A stretch of 64,000 nt of DNA from Terriglobia bacterium (GTDB taxonomy: Bacteria; Acidobacteriota; Terriglobia; Terriglobales; Acidobacteriaceae): NCBI GenBank assembly GCA_020073525.1, contig JAIQFA010000001.1, positions 62,001 through 126,000 of the forward strand, in the 5' to 3' direction. The notes under the pieces were generated by a model. The model was not told where the DNA came from. It did no database searches and worked only from the letters and a program-made list of their open reading frames with translations. The translations under genes and the position numbers were made by a program. Shown in pieces: positions 36,918 to 47,481 of this stretch; position 1 is the stretch's first letter, and each line of letters opens with the position of its first letter.

Positions 36918-37385
36918 ATGCGAAATGGGAACGCTCGACGTAAGACTGTCCAACATACGATCATCACCAGCGATGCCGAGATCGATCGCGCCATCGAACG
37001 AGCCAGGAAGGTGCGAGCTCAGCCGCTCGTAGCGGAGGTGGAATATAAACCCGGTGCGGGATTGGACCTGCTGATCCTCAAGTTGACCGATGGCCGCCGT
37101 CATGTAATTCCACGCGAAGAACTGCAAGGCCTGCAATCTGCCCCGAAGGATCAGATCGCACTGGTCGAAATTGTTGGTGGAGGAACAGGTCTCCACTGGC
37201 CGTCTCTGGATGTCGACTTCTACGTTCCCGGCTTGCTTCGGGGCATCTATGGCACAAAGAAATGGATGGCGGAGATCGGACGCAGCGGAGGGTCGGTTAC
37301 GAGCGCTGCGAAGAAACGGGCGGCTCGGGTTAATGGGTTGAAGGGCGGACGGCCGAGACAGAAGGTGGTTGCGGCGGGGGACTAG
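36918..37385 (+). CDS. DUF2442 domain protein
   Basis: 155 aa. The DUF2442 core is TDGRRHVIPREELQGLQSAP and GTGLHWPSLDVDFYVPGLLRGIYG. The C-terminus is basic (AAKKRAARVNGLKGGRPRQK), suggesting DNA binding, so it may be the autoregulator acting at the palindrome upstream. The ATG at 36918 follows the DUF4160 stop by 4 bp; GAGGAGTGAG near the stop serves as ribosome binding site. Function of the pair is not established. Confidence 0.8.
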   Translation: MRNGNARRKTVQHTIITSDAEIDRAIERARKVRAQPLVAEVEYKPGAGLDLLILKLTDGRRHVIPREELQGLQSAPKDQIALVEIVGGGTGLHWPSLDVDFYVPGLLRGIYGTKKWMAEIGRSGGSVTSAAKKRAARVNGLKGGRPRQKVVAAGD

Positions 37386-37511
37386 GGCGTTGGAGTCGAT
37401 CAACCCACCAAGTGACTAACAGCTTGGCAGAACACCTTGAAGAGTATCGCGCGCAAGCACGGGGCTAAACCTCGTTCTAGAATCAGAGATATAGACCGAG
37501 GAAGTTTTCGA

Positions 37512-38915
37512 ATGCGTGCTCACCTAAAATCGAGGGTTCTGGCTGCTCTGCTGACGAGTGCGTTTTGCTTACCCTGGGCAAACGCTCAGGTTTCCGCAAG
37601 CGGTAGTGCAGGTCTCGCTTCCGGTACGCTGAATCTGATCCTGGCTAACAAAAATGGATTTGTCATCGCCGCCGACAGCAGGATGTCAAGCGATACGCCG
37701 TTTGAGTGTGAAAAGGGCTTGCCGAAGCGGCTGTATTGCGACAACAGTCAAAAGCTCTTCAAAACGGGCAATCGCTCCGCGATGGTCATCGCTGGCTTTG
37801 CCGCTGGACGGGCGGAGCCGCCGAGTCCTTTTGATCTTGTAGTTGCAAGTGTTCTTCGAAAAAGTTTTGGCCCTTGCGGCCAGCGAATTTTCCAAGTGAC
37901 TACCGGCCCTGAGCCGAAAGGAGAGGTGGTCTGTGCTCCTGACGCTATGGCGCTCCCCGTATGGGCTCAGATTGACCTAGTTCCTGCGTTGACAGCGGTG
38001 GCTTCACTCTATGACCCGGAACACCTCCCGTCTGACAAGATGTTTTTCGTGACGTCATTCGCAAGTATTGACAAGCAAGGGAAAATTTCAATCCAGCAGC
38101 AGTATTTCAATGGGCACTGGGTGTACGCGAGCGGCAATGTTCCCGTCCCGGTGTACAGCGTCTCGCGCACGCCGGGCGATGTGGTGGACCGGTTCTACCC
38201 GGTTGCTGAGGGCATTAACGACATTGCACTTCAAGTCTTGCGCGGTCAGTACGAAAGCCCCGATCCGACTATCCGAAGCTACTACCGCAGACTCCTTGCC
38301 GGGCCCTCCGGAAGAGACTCAATGACCGTAAGCGAAATGAGGGAACTTGCTCGCGTGATCCTGCGTGAAACGAGGAAGGCCCATAGGAACTTTGTAGGTG
38401 GCCCTGACCAGATTGGTGTATTCCCGGTAAAGGGGCAGCCATCAATTAGTGGGCTTGCTGGCCTATCGAAGGACAAGCAGTTGACTCCTCGTTTTTTCCT
38501 AAACTCTTGTCTCGTTTACGACAAAGATCATCGGGGGTCCAATGGGCCCTGTATGAATGGCACACTTCATGAGGACTTTATGCGTCCCTTGGATGAAGTG
38601 ATCGCGCAGTTTTTCCTTGCCAGCAGATTCAAAGACGTGTCAGTGGCTATTGATAACAACTACTTCGTCCGCAGCGAGTTTGACGGGGTAACGTTCAAAT
38701 ACACCGGCAAGAAACCGCCATTCGCTTTGGGCAATACATACAACGATTGCTCGGTCGAACTGCCGGAGGGCGTCGACTTCAACAGTCCTGAGATTTCGGC
38801 GCACTGTCGTCTAATTAGGATGAAAAACGTCAGCCTGGATCAGAGCACCTTGGGTCGGCCAGTGCAATATCAGAAAGTCGGCGGCTCAATTCGTCTGACT
38901 CTTCCGAATCGTTGA
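37512..38915 (+). CDS. Exported protein with proteasome/HslV-like Ntn-hydrolase N-terminal region
   Basis: 467 aa. A signal peptide (AALLTSAFCLPWANA, cleavage after residue 25) is followed 13 residues later by GTLNLILANKNGFVIAADSR. If Thr39 is Thr1 of the proteasome fold, Asp55 and Arg57 fall exactly at positions 17 and 19, and Lys81 (NSQKLFK) corresponds to Lys33 with an insertion of about 10 residues holding two Cys (66 and 76). SAMVIAGFAAGRAEP resembles the HslV/beta-subunit block IAGFAGGTAD. The remaining 370 residues are unrecognised. GAGGAAG precedes ATG 37512. It lies alone downstream of the DUF2442 gene. Assignment is by motif only. Confidence 0.65.
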   Translation: MRAHLKSRVLAALLTSAFCLPWANAQVSASGSAGLASGTLNLILANKNGFVIAADSRMSSDTPFECEKGLPKRLYCDNSQKLFKTGNRSAMVIAGFAAGRAEPPSPFDLVVASVLRKSFGPCGQRIFQVTTGPEPKGEVVCAPDAMALPVWAQIDLVPALTAVASLYDPEHLPSDKMFFVTSFASIDKQGKISIQQQYFNGHWVYASGNVPVPVYSVSRTPGDVVDRFYPVAEGINDIALQVLRGQYESPDPTIRSYYRRLLAGPSGRDSMTVSEMRELARVILRETRKAHRNFVGGPDQIGVFPVKGQPSISGLAGLSKDKQLTPRFFLNSCLVYDKDHRGSNGPCMNGTLHEDFMRPLDEVIAQFFLASRFKDVSVAIDNNYFVRSEFDGVTFKYTGKKPPFALGNTYNDCSVELPEGVDFNSPEISAHCRLIRMKNVSLDQSTLGRPVQYQKVGGSIRLTLPNR

Positions 38916-38980
38916 TCTGATCCGGCGGCCGACACAAGTTCGCGTCTGGACGGGTGCCCGTCCGCACAGAATCAGGTCAT

Positions 38981-39011
38981 AAACAAAAGCCGCCAGCTTT
39001 CGCTGACGGCT
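38981..39011 (-). terminator. Terminator of clpC
   Basis: On the minus strand AGCCGTCAGC-GAAA-GCTGGCGGCT is followed by TTTTGTTT. It lies 60 bp after the clpC stop and between convergent genes. Confidence 0.7.
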
Positions 39012-39033
39012 TCAAACCTCGCTTGCTTCGCTG

Positions 39034-39067
39034 CGCGGGGACAGCCGAGGGCGGCTGTCCCTACGCG
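39034..39067. repeat. GGGACAGCCG palindromic repeat
   Basis: cgcggggacagccgagggcg followed by gctgtccctacgcg folds into a GGACAGCC/GGCTGTCC hairpin. An inverted copy is at 52487-52516. It ends 4 bp from the clpC stop codon. Confidence 0.65.
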
Positions 39068-39070
39068 AGC

Positions 39071-41518
<2,448 letters not shown>

Positions 41519-41701
41519 ATACAACTCCCCCCGACTTCCTGCGAAAGGACCCACCCTCCGCCAAACCCTGGACCAACCCCTAATTATGCATTTATATCGC
41601 CAAATCTCCCAGCGATATCCGCCTTCTGGTAACCGCGAACCGCCTTACGTCCGGGCCTTTTCAACTTCCACTCTCTAATCGTGCGTCTGGTCTGCCTTTC
41701 G

Positions 41702-42454
41702 TTACGCCGGAAGCGACTCGGGCGCGACTTCTTCTATTTTGCCCTGATCCAACCGTAAAACGCGATGGCACCGTCGTGCAAATGCCAGGTTGTGCGTAGC
41801 AATCAGAGACGTCAACTGATGCTCGCGGTGCAAACGCGCGACCAACTCGAAAACCAATTCGCCGGTTCGCCCGTCGAGATCGCCCGTCGGCTCATCGGCC
41901 AGCAGGACTTGAGGTTGGGTGATGAGTGCCCGTGCCAGAGCCAGCCGTTGCTGCTCGCCTCCGGAAAGCTCGCCCGAACGATGATGTCCGCGCTGCTCCA
42001 GTCCCACCTCGCGCAACCACCGCGAAGCTTCCTGTTCTGCTGTAGATAGCGGTTGCCCGCGGGTTAGCAGAGGCATCGCCACATTTTCCAACGCGGTGAA
42101 TTCCGGCAGCAGATAGTGGAACTGCCACACATAGCCGATTTCGCGGTTACGAAACTCGGCGGCATCATCCTCGGAAAGCGTATTCACGTGGGAGTTGGCG
42201 CAGTATACGGCACCGGCGGAAGGACGATCAAGGGCTCCCAGGATGTGCAACAAGGTACTCTTTCCCGCACCCGATTGTCCCACGATCGCCAGCATCGTTC
42301 CCTTCGCGACCTGGAAAGACAGATTCTCAAAGAGCACCAGTTCGGCCTCGCCTGAGCGAAAGACCTTGCTTAACCCTTCGACCCTCAAAAGAGGATCTTT
42401 AGCTATTGGATGCAAACTCCCCCTCCCAAGTATCAAGGCCGCCTCCCGTTGCAA
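41702..42454 (-). CDS. lolD: LolD-like ABC transporter ATP-binding protein
   Basis: About 250 aa. Walker A GQSGAGKST, signature LSGGEQQR, Walker B VLLADEP and H-loop ATHN are intact. By neighbourhood with a LolC/E-type permease it powers extraction of lipoproteins from the inner membrane, or export as in MacB relatives. The true start is uncertain: conserved sequence begins at LLRVEGLSKVF, and TTG at 42415 right after GGGAGGGGGAG is an alternative to 42454. It is 204 bp downstream of the permease on the same strand, with a two-hairpin repeat in the gap. Confidence 0.9.
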   Translation of the reverse strand: MQREAALILGRGSLHPIAKDPLLRVEGLSKVFRSGEAELVLFENLSFQVAKGTMLAIVGQSGAGKSTLLHILGALDRPSAGAVYCANSHVNTLSEDDAAEFRNREIGYVWQFHYLLPEFTALENVAMPLLTRGQPLSTAEQEASRWLREVGLEQRGHHRSGELSGGEQQRLALARALITQPQVLLADEPTGDLDGRTGELVFELVARLHREHQLTSLIATHNLAFARRCHRVLRLDQGKIEEVAPESLPA

Positions 42455-42597
42455 CCTGAGGAGATGACCCTTGATCCATTAGACCATGAGGAAGAGCAAG
42501 CCGTTCCCGCGCGATTCCATTTTCGGGAGCGGCTATGCGGAAACTGTATACCCCTGGAAAACAAATGCAATGTGACGGTGGTCACTGATGGGAGATC

Positions 42598-42650
42598 GTG
42601 TGGTGGCGGGGCTTCGCCCCGCTGGACGGGGCACAGCCCCGTCACCACAC
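42598..42650. repeat. Two-hairpin palindromic element (GTGTGGTG ... CACCACAC)
   Basis: Terminal inverted repeat gtgtggtg/caccacac encloses two hairpins, gcggggc-ttc-gccccgc and gacggggc-aca-gccccgtc. It begins 8 bp after the permease stop. The same layout occurs at 43506-43560 and 58409-58462. Confidence 0.8.
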
Positions 42651-42658
42651 AAAACTGC

Positions 42659-43990
42659 CTATTCGTAGCGCAGCGCCTCGGCAGGCAGGATTCGAGCGGC
42701 TGACCACGAAGGATAGATCGTTGCCACAAAGGAGATACCGATAGAAACCAGCGCTACGATCAGTCCATCGATCAGACGCGGCGCGAAGGGCACATAGTCA
42801 ATCGAATAGACTTCGGGCGAGAGCGAAATGAAGTGGTAGTGTCCGCCGGCCCACGAGACGGCGTATCCGAGCACGAGGCCGATCGCCGTTCCAATCACGC
42901 CGATCAGCACGCCTTGCGCTATAAAGACACGACGGATCTGTTTCTTCTTTGTTCCGAGCGACATGAGGACGGCGATATCTTTCGTCTTCTCCATGACCAT
43001 CATGATCAGCGAGATCAGAATGTTGAGCGCGGCCACGAACACGATCAGCCCGATGGTGATGAAGGTCACCACGCGCTCCAGTTTCAACGCGTGGAACAGA
43101 GGCTTGTTCTGTTCCATCCAACTGGTGGCCATGAAGCCGTGTCCGGCGGCCTGTCCGAGCGCGCGCGCCACGTCGCCCGCCAGGTAAATATCGTCGAGCT
43201 TGAATTGAATGACCGAGATCACGTCTCCCAACCCAAACAACGACTGCGCGTCGGCCAGCCGGATGAATGCCCAGGAAGAGTCGTAGTCGAAAAATCCGGA
43301 ATTGAAGATTCCCGCGACGCGAAAACGAATGTACTTCGGCACCATGCCAAACGGAGTCAGCTCGCCCTGCGGAGAAGTTACCAGCACCACCGACCCCACG
43401 GTCGCGCCAATCTCTTCGGCCAAGTCCTTGCCGAGAATAATCGGAGGCATAGCCGCGACGCGCTGCTGCACTCCGTTCAAATCGTCAGGCGATTGGGCAG
43501 TGTCTGTGTGGAGACGGGGCTCTGCCCCGTCTAAGCCGGGTCGAAGACCCGGCTCCACACTTGTCTCTTCCAACGCCGCCGCCGATCCGAGCGTCACGGT
43601 CTTGAGCAGATCGCTGACCTTCCGCTCATACTGCGGCAGCATCCCTTTCAGCACCGCCCCGCGTGCCCGCGGTCCACGCGAGATCAGAACCTGTTCGTAA
43701 ATGGCCGGAGCCGCCGCCACAACGTGCGGCTGCTTTGATAATTTGTCGAGCAGCGGGCGCCAATCGCGTATGCCATCACTTTCCACCCGCAGCAGACTGA
43801 TGTGCGCCGTTGAACCGAGCAGCCGCGCCTGCAAATCCTGCCGGAAGCCGTTGTTGATGGCGAGCGCGACGATCAGCGAAGCGACGCCAGCCGCCACTCC
43901 CAGGATGGAGATCCCAGTGATGACGCCGATGAACGCCTGGCGGCGCTTGGCGCGAAGATACCGAGTTGCGACGAAAAGTTCGAAGCGCAT
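42659..43990 (-). CDS. lolC: LolC/LolE-type lipoprotein-releasing permease with translated repeat insert
   Basis: 443 aa. Four transmembrane segments in FtsX/MacB order: one after the start (AFIGVITGISILGVAAGVAS), three near the C-terminus (FITIGLIVFVAALNILISLI, GVLIGVIGTAIGLVLGYAVS, LIDGLIVALVSIGISFVATI). The middle is the periplasmic domain. Residues about 144-162 (EPGLRPGLDGAEPRLHTD) do not look like the family and are encoded by a 55-bp palindromic element (43506-43560) that preserves the reading frame. The C-terminus (SWSAARILPAEALRYE) is standard. The ATG has no strong ribosome binding site. It pairs with the downstream LolD-like ATPase. Confidence 0.9.
   Translation of the reverse strand: MRFELFVATRYLRAKRRQAFIGVITGISILGVAAGVASLIVALAINNGFRQDLQARLLGSTAHISLLRVESDGIRDWRPLLDKLSKQPHVVAAAPAIYEQVLISRGPRARGAVLKGMLPQYERKVSDLLKTVTLGSAAALEETSVEPGLRPGLDGAEPRLHTDTAQSPDDLNGVQQRVAAMPPIILGKDLAEEIGATVGSVVLVTSPQGELTPFGMVPKYIRFRVAGIFNSGFFDYDSSWAFIRLADAQSLFGLGDVISVIQFKLDDIYLAGDVARALGQAAGHGFMATSWMEQNKPLFHALKLERVVTFITIGLIVFVAALNILISLIMMVMEKTKDIAVLMSLGTKKKQIRRVFIAQGVLIGVIGTAIGLVLGYAVSWAGGHYHFISLSPEVYSIDYVPFAPRLIDGLIVALVSIGISFVATIYPSWSAARILPAEALRYE
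43506..43560. repeat. Two-hairpin palindromic element inside the lolC-like gene
   Basis: gtgtggag/ctccacac ends enclose gacggggc-tct-gccccgtc and gccgggtc-gaa-gacccggc. TGTCT occurs directly on both sides (43501-43505 and 43562-43566), possibly a short target duplication. The element lies in the periplasmic domain and reads through in frame. Confidence 0.8.
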
Positions 43991-43996
43991 GAGAAG

Positions 43997-44027
43997 CAGC
44001 TGTCAGCTCTCAGCCGTCAGCTTTCAG
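43997..44027. repeat. CAGCTCT heptamer-type tandem repeat
   Basis: cagctgtcagctctcagccg followed by tcagctttcag is a degenerate tandem repeat with a period of 7-8 bases. Similar tracts lie near 47367, 49187, 50972, 51466, 58869 and 58921. Confidence 0.65.
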
Positions 44028-44037
44028 TCAAACCGGA

Positions 44038-44634
44038 TTATAGCTGGCGCTGGGCGAACACTCGCGGCAGAACCGCTGGCACGGATCTGCGATATGCGCG
44101 GTACGGGTCGCCAAACCTCTTCTCCAACTCCGCATCCTCCATCTGGACCATCACCGCTCCCGTGATCATTGCGAACGCCGTCAGGCCCCAGCACACCGCG
44201 ACTCCGGTCCCGAGACTCCATGCCAGCATTTCGCACAGGTGCGCCAGGTAGACGGGATGCCGTACCCGCGAACGGATTCCATCCGTTACCAGTCGCTGCT
44301 CGCGATTTCTGCCATGAACTTCGGGCAGGCCGCCGAGTTGCTTCGCGCTGAAATTCTTCCCGGACTGCGAATACAAATAAACCCCGCAAGCGAACAGCGG
44401 GACCGCCACGCCCCATTCCCAGCCGGATCGATAAAGCAAAGTGTCTCGCCACGGTCGGGTGGCCAGCGCGACCACGATCCACATCGCGATCCACGCAGGC
44501 AACAGCACTATATATGGAGATCGATGTCGCGCCCGCCACCGCTCGGCAAATGGATGAATCATGAACCAGAAGGCAGGGATGGTCGAATACACGACGCAGG
44601 CCAGCCATCCGATCAGTTGTAGCCAGTGAAGCAT
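44038..44634 (-). CDS. Isoprenylcysteine carboxyl methyltransferase (ICMT/PEMT)-like membrane protein
   Basis: 198 aa with about five hydrophobic segments. The C-terminal catalytic region has RSRVRHPVYLAHLCEMLAWS (SAM-binding RHPxY motif) and AELEKRFGDPYRAYRRSVP, matching the ICMT/PEMT methyltransferase family. Bacterial members methylate unknown lipids or small molecules; prenylated proteins are not expected. The start has no strong ribosome binding site. Confidence 0.85.
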   Translation of the reverse strand: MLHWLQLIGWLACVVYSTIPAFWFMIHPFAERWRARHRSPYIVLLPAWIAMWIVVALATRPWRDTLLYRSGWEWGVAVPLFACGVYLYSQSGKNFSAKQLGGLPEVHGRNREQRLVTDGIRSRVRHPVYLAHLCEMLAWSLGTGVAVCWGLTAFAMITGAVMVQMEDAELEKRFGDPYRAYRRSVPAVLPRVFAQRQL

Positions 44635-44706
44635 GTGGATTTTCGTCGTCCGCCCTTCGACAGAATCTTAGCAGCGCGATGTTGCAACCGTAGTGCACAC
44701 TTTTAA

Positions 44707-44771
44707 CGTAGAGACGGGGCTTGCCCCGTCTCCCGCCGCGACGTAGAGACGCGGCAAGCCGCGTCTCTACG
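44707..44771. repeat. GTAGAGACGGGGC palindromic element upstream of the ZIP gene
   Basis: cgtagagacggggcttgccc and the inverted gcggcaagccgcgtctctac form two hairpins joined by a short spacer, with the ends cgtag/ctacg complementary. Same family as 17337-17418 and 49936-49966. Confidence 0.75.
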
Positions 44772-44820
44772 AGAATGCAGTGGTGAGAGCGGCCCCTGCA
44801 ACCTGTTATTCTTCTCCCGC

Positions 44821-45552
44821 ATGTCTCCCATCCTGACCAGTGTGCTGCTGGGGCTAACCGCAGCTGCCGCGAACGTGTTCGGCGGCGCCATCATCGTCCA
44901 GCGGAATTGGGAGCGCTCCTACCTCCGCTACTTCGTTGCGCTCGGAGCAGGTTTTATGCTGGCGACAGCTCTGGTCGAAATGGTGCCGGAGAGCATTCAT
45001 CTGCGGGGCGCGTATGCCGGGTTTCTCATCCTCCTCGGATACCTGCTCGTCCATTTCTTTGAGCACACCGTCACCCCGCATTTCCACTTTGGAGAAGAAA
45101 CCCACGCCGACGAGTTCGTCCATGCTCACAAGGGGTATTCGGTTCTGATCGGCTTGCTGATCCATACGTTCTTCGATGGCATCGCCATCGCCTCGGGATT
45201 CCTGGTTTCACAGGCGCTCGGCTGGATCATTTTCGTGGCGGTTTTTCTGCACAAGATTCCGGAAGGTTTCACCATCTCGTCGGTGATGCTGGCGAGCGGC
45301 CGCAGCCGCGCGTTTGCCTGGGGAGCGTCAGTAATGCTGGGCGTGGCAACCGTGGCTGGAGTGATGACGATGGCCGTCTTCCGCCACGAAGTAAGCTTCG
45401 GCTTGCCACTGTCGGCGGGCGTCACGATCTACGTCGCCGCTTCGGATCTGATCCCGGAAGTGAATAAAGAACCCGGAGTGAAGATGGCGCTGCTGGTCTT
45501 CGTCGGAGCGGCGTGCATGTTCTTGCTGGATCACTTTTTTCACGTGCACTGA
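44821..45552 (+). CDS. ZIP family divalent metal transporter
   Basis: 243 aa with eight predicted transmembrane segments. The two metal-path helices are seen: VLIGLLIHTFFDGIAIASGF (HxxxDG) and IIFVAVFLHKIPEGFTISSV (HKxPEG). A His-rich loop (HTVTPHFHFGEETHADEFVH) lies between TM3 and TM4, as usual for the family. It probably imports zinc or iron into the cytoplasm. The start ATG has no good ribosome binding site. No metal-regulator box was recognised upstream. Confidence 0.93.
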   Translation: MSPILTSVLLGLTAAAANVFGGAIIVQRNWERSYLRYFVALGAGFMLATALVEMVPESIHLRGAYAGFLILLGYLLVHFFEHTVTPHFHFGEETHADEFVHAHKGYSVLIGLLIHTFFDGIAIASGFLVSQALGWIIFVAVFLHKIPEGFTISSVMLASGRSRAFAWGASVMLGVATVAGVMTMAVFRHEVSFGLPLSAGVTIYVAASDLIPEVNKEPGVKMALLVFVGAACMFLLDHFFHVH

Positions 45553-45600
45553 TCCAATCGTGCCGGTGGAGAGTGCCCGGCCAGGTACATTCGCACCACG

Positions 45601-46221
45601 TCAACCGCGCGCCGGGGTTCCGTGCTGCAACAAAGTCAAGCCGTAGGTCATCGGAATGACGATGTCGGCCGCGCCACGATATCGTTCGGCGCGCTCCAAC
45701 GCCACTTTGCCTTGGCAAGACACTTTTTCAACAAGCTGCCGATACTCCGGGAAGCGCTGATCGGTGCGGAACGCCTGACGTCGCGTGCAGGCAAAGTCCG
45801 CCAGCGCGTCCGTGCTGCGCCGGACTTTATCTTCCTCGGCGGCGTGGAAAGCCCATTCCGAATCCGGCAGATGATCGAAGATCAGCACTTCGGGAGCCAG
45901 CGTCAACGCGTGTCGCAGGGCCTGTCCGGGATCATTCATTTCGTGCAGACAAAACTCGAAGTACACAACATCCCCGTGTGGCGAAGTTTCACAGAAGTCC
46001 GCATGAATAACATCTACTCGACCTTGTAACCCCGCGGCGGCGACCTTTGCCTCCCATTGGCGAATCGCGGCAGGGTCTTTGTCAATGACAATCAGTTTCC
46101 TGGATTCGAGAACGAGATCGGTAAGCGGCCCGCCGCCGGCTCCTACTGCTAGAACTTTTTTGCCGGAAAAACTGTAGAACTGCCTGATGTTCTGCCCCAT
46201 TTGCACGTAATCGGCGGCCAT
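45601..46221 (-). CDS. Class I SAM-dependent methyltransferase
   Basis: 206 aa. Motif I is VLAVGAGGGPLTDLVLES, the acidic loop LIVIDKDPAAIRQWEAKV and the later block VVYFEFCLHEMNDP. The substrate is not evident; the size suggests a small molecule. ATG 46221 follows AAGAGGG; upstream in-frame sequence is antisense to nothing meaningful and overlaps ychF. It lies 56 bp downstream of ychF on the same strand. Confidence 0.8.
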   Translation of the reverse strand: MAADYVQMGQNIRQFYSFSGKKVLAVGAGGGPLTDLVLESRKLIVIDKDPAAIRQWEAKVAAAGLQGRVDVIHADFCETSPHGDVVYFEFCLHEMNDPGQALRHALTLAPEVLIFDHLPDSEWAFHAAEEDKVRRSTDALADFACTRRQAFRTDQRFPEYRQLVEKVSCQGKVALERAERYRGAADIVIPMTYGLTLLQHGTPARG

Positions 46222-46277
46222 GGCATACCCTCTTACATCGCAAGTAGATCCGGACGGTTCCAACTGAGAACTGAAAA

Positions 46278-47363
46278 CTAGCCGCTGTGCCTGATGTGCA
46301 TCACATCCCCATCCTGCACGATGTAGTCTTTCCCTTCCAGCCGCAGCGTGCCCTTGGCGCGGGCGTTGGCCTCGGAGCCGGCTTCCAATAGCTGATCCCA
46401 GCGGATCGTCTCTGCGCGGATGAAGTGTTTCTCCAGATCGGAGTGAATGGCGCCGGCGCCGTTCTGCGCCCGCGTATGCAGCGGAATCGTCCAGGCGCGG
46501 CATTCATCTTCGCCGGCGGTGAAAAACGAGATCAGGCCCAGCAGGTGATAGCTCTTGCGGATCAGCCGCGCGAGGCCACTATCGGTCAGTCCATAACTCC
46601 CTAGAAATTCGGCCGCGTCTTCGTCACTCATCTCCGCGAGTTCCGCTTCGACTTTGCCGCAGATTGCGCTTGCTCCGGCATTGGGACGCGCGGCCACTTC
46701 GGTTAGGTTATATTTCGCAACCGCGGCTTCCAGGTCTTTGCCGAGTTCCGTGCTCTCGCCGATATTGAGCACGTAGAGCATCGGCTTCTCACTTAGAAAC
46801 ATGAAGCCGCGGATGCGCTTCTTGTCCTCGGGCGTCATCTCCATTTCGCGCAGAGGCTTCTCGGTTTCGAGATGGGCTTTGGCCTTGATCAGAAGCTCGT
46901 TTTCCTTTTCCAGCTCCGGCGTCTTCATCTTCTTCAAGTCTTTTTCCAGACGCTCGAGCCGCTTTTCGATCTGGCCCAGATCGCTCACCATGAGATCGAA
47001 TTCGACATTCTTGATGTCGCGCAGGGGATCGATGGGACCGACATGAGGAACCTCGTCGTTCTCAAACGCCCGGAGAACGTGAATCAACGCGTCCACCTGG
47101 CGCAGGTGGCCGATGTAGGCAGTCTCTTTTAGTGCGTCCTGGCCGATTGCGCCAACGTCCACATACTCGACCGAGGCGTGCGTCAGTTTCTTCGGCTTAT
47201 AGAGGGCAGCCAGCTTATCGAGGCGCTCGTCAGGCACCTTCGCCACTCCGATGTGGGCCTCACGCGGATTGGAGTATGCCTGTTCGGAAAGATTTACCTT
47301 GGTCAGAATGCGAAAAAGAGATGTCTTGCCGACCTGCGGCAGACCGATGATGCCAGTTTTCAT
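46278..47363 (-). CDS. ychF: Redox-regulated P-loop ATPase YchF (OLA1 family)
   Basis: 361 aa, full length. The G-domain has the P-loop GLPQVGKTS, the switch region EYVDVGAIG and the NIGE variant (LNIGEST) of the usual NKxD, which in the family gives ATP preference. A coiled coil (IEKRLERLEKDLKKMKTPEL) follows, and the C-terminus is a TGS domain (RAWTIPLHTRAQNGAGAIHS, DYIVQDGDVMHIRH). It associates with ribosomes and affects stress responses. The start has only a weak ribosome binding site. Confidence 0.95.
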   Translation of the reverse strand: MKTGIIGLPQVGKTSLFRILTKVNLSEQAYSNPREAHIGVAKVPDERLDKLAALYKPKKLTHASVEYVDVGAIGQDALKETAYIGHLRQVDALIHVLRAFENDEVPHVGPIDPLRDIKNVEFDLMVSDLGQIEKRLERLEKDLKKMKTPELEKENELLIKAKAHLETEKPLREMEMTPEDKKRIRGFMFLSEKPMLYVLNIGESTELGKDLEAAVAKYNLTEVAARPNAGASAICGKVEAELAEMSDEDAAEFLGSYGLTDSGLARLIRKSYHLLGLISFFTAGEDECRAWTIPLHTRAQNGAGAIHSDLEKHFIRAETIRWDQLLEAGSEANARAKGTLRLEGKDYIVQDGDVMHIRHSG

Positions 47364-47366
47364 GAA

Positions 47367-47399
47367 GTCAGCTCTCAGCTCTCAGTTGTCAGCTATCAG
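47367..47399. repeat. CAGCTCT heptamer-type tandem repeat upstream of ychF
   Basis: tcagctctcagctctcagtt and gtcagctatcag repeat with a period of 7-8 bases. It directly precedes the ychF start, so it lies in its leader. Confidence 0.65.
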
Positions 47400-47481
47400 T
47401 GCAGTCAAAAGAATAAATCATCGTGGTCGGTGCGCGTTGAAGGGAAGACCGGGCGGGGACGCCCGGCTCTCCACCAGAAAC

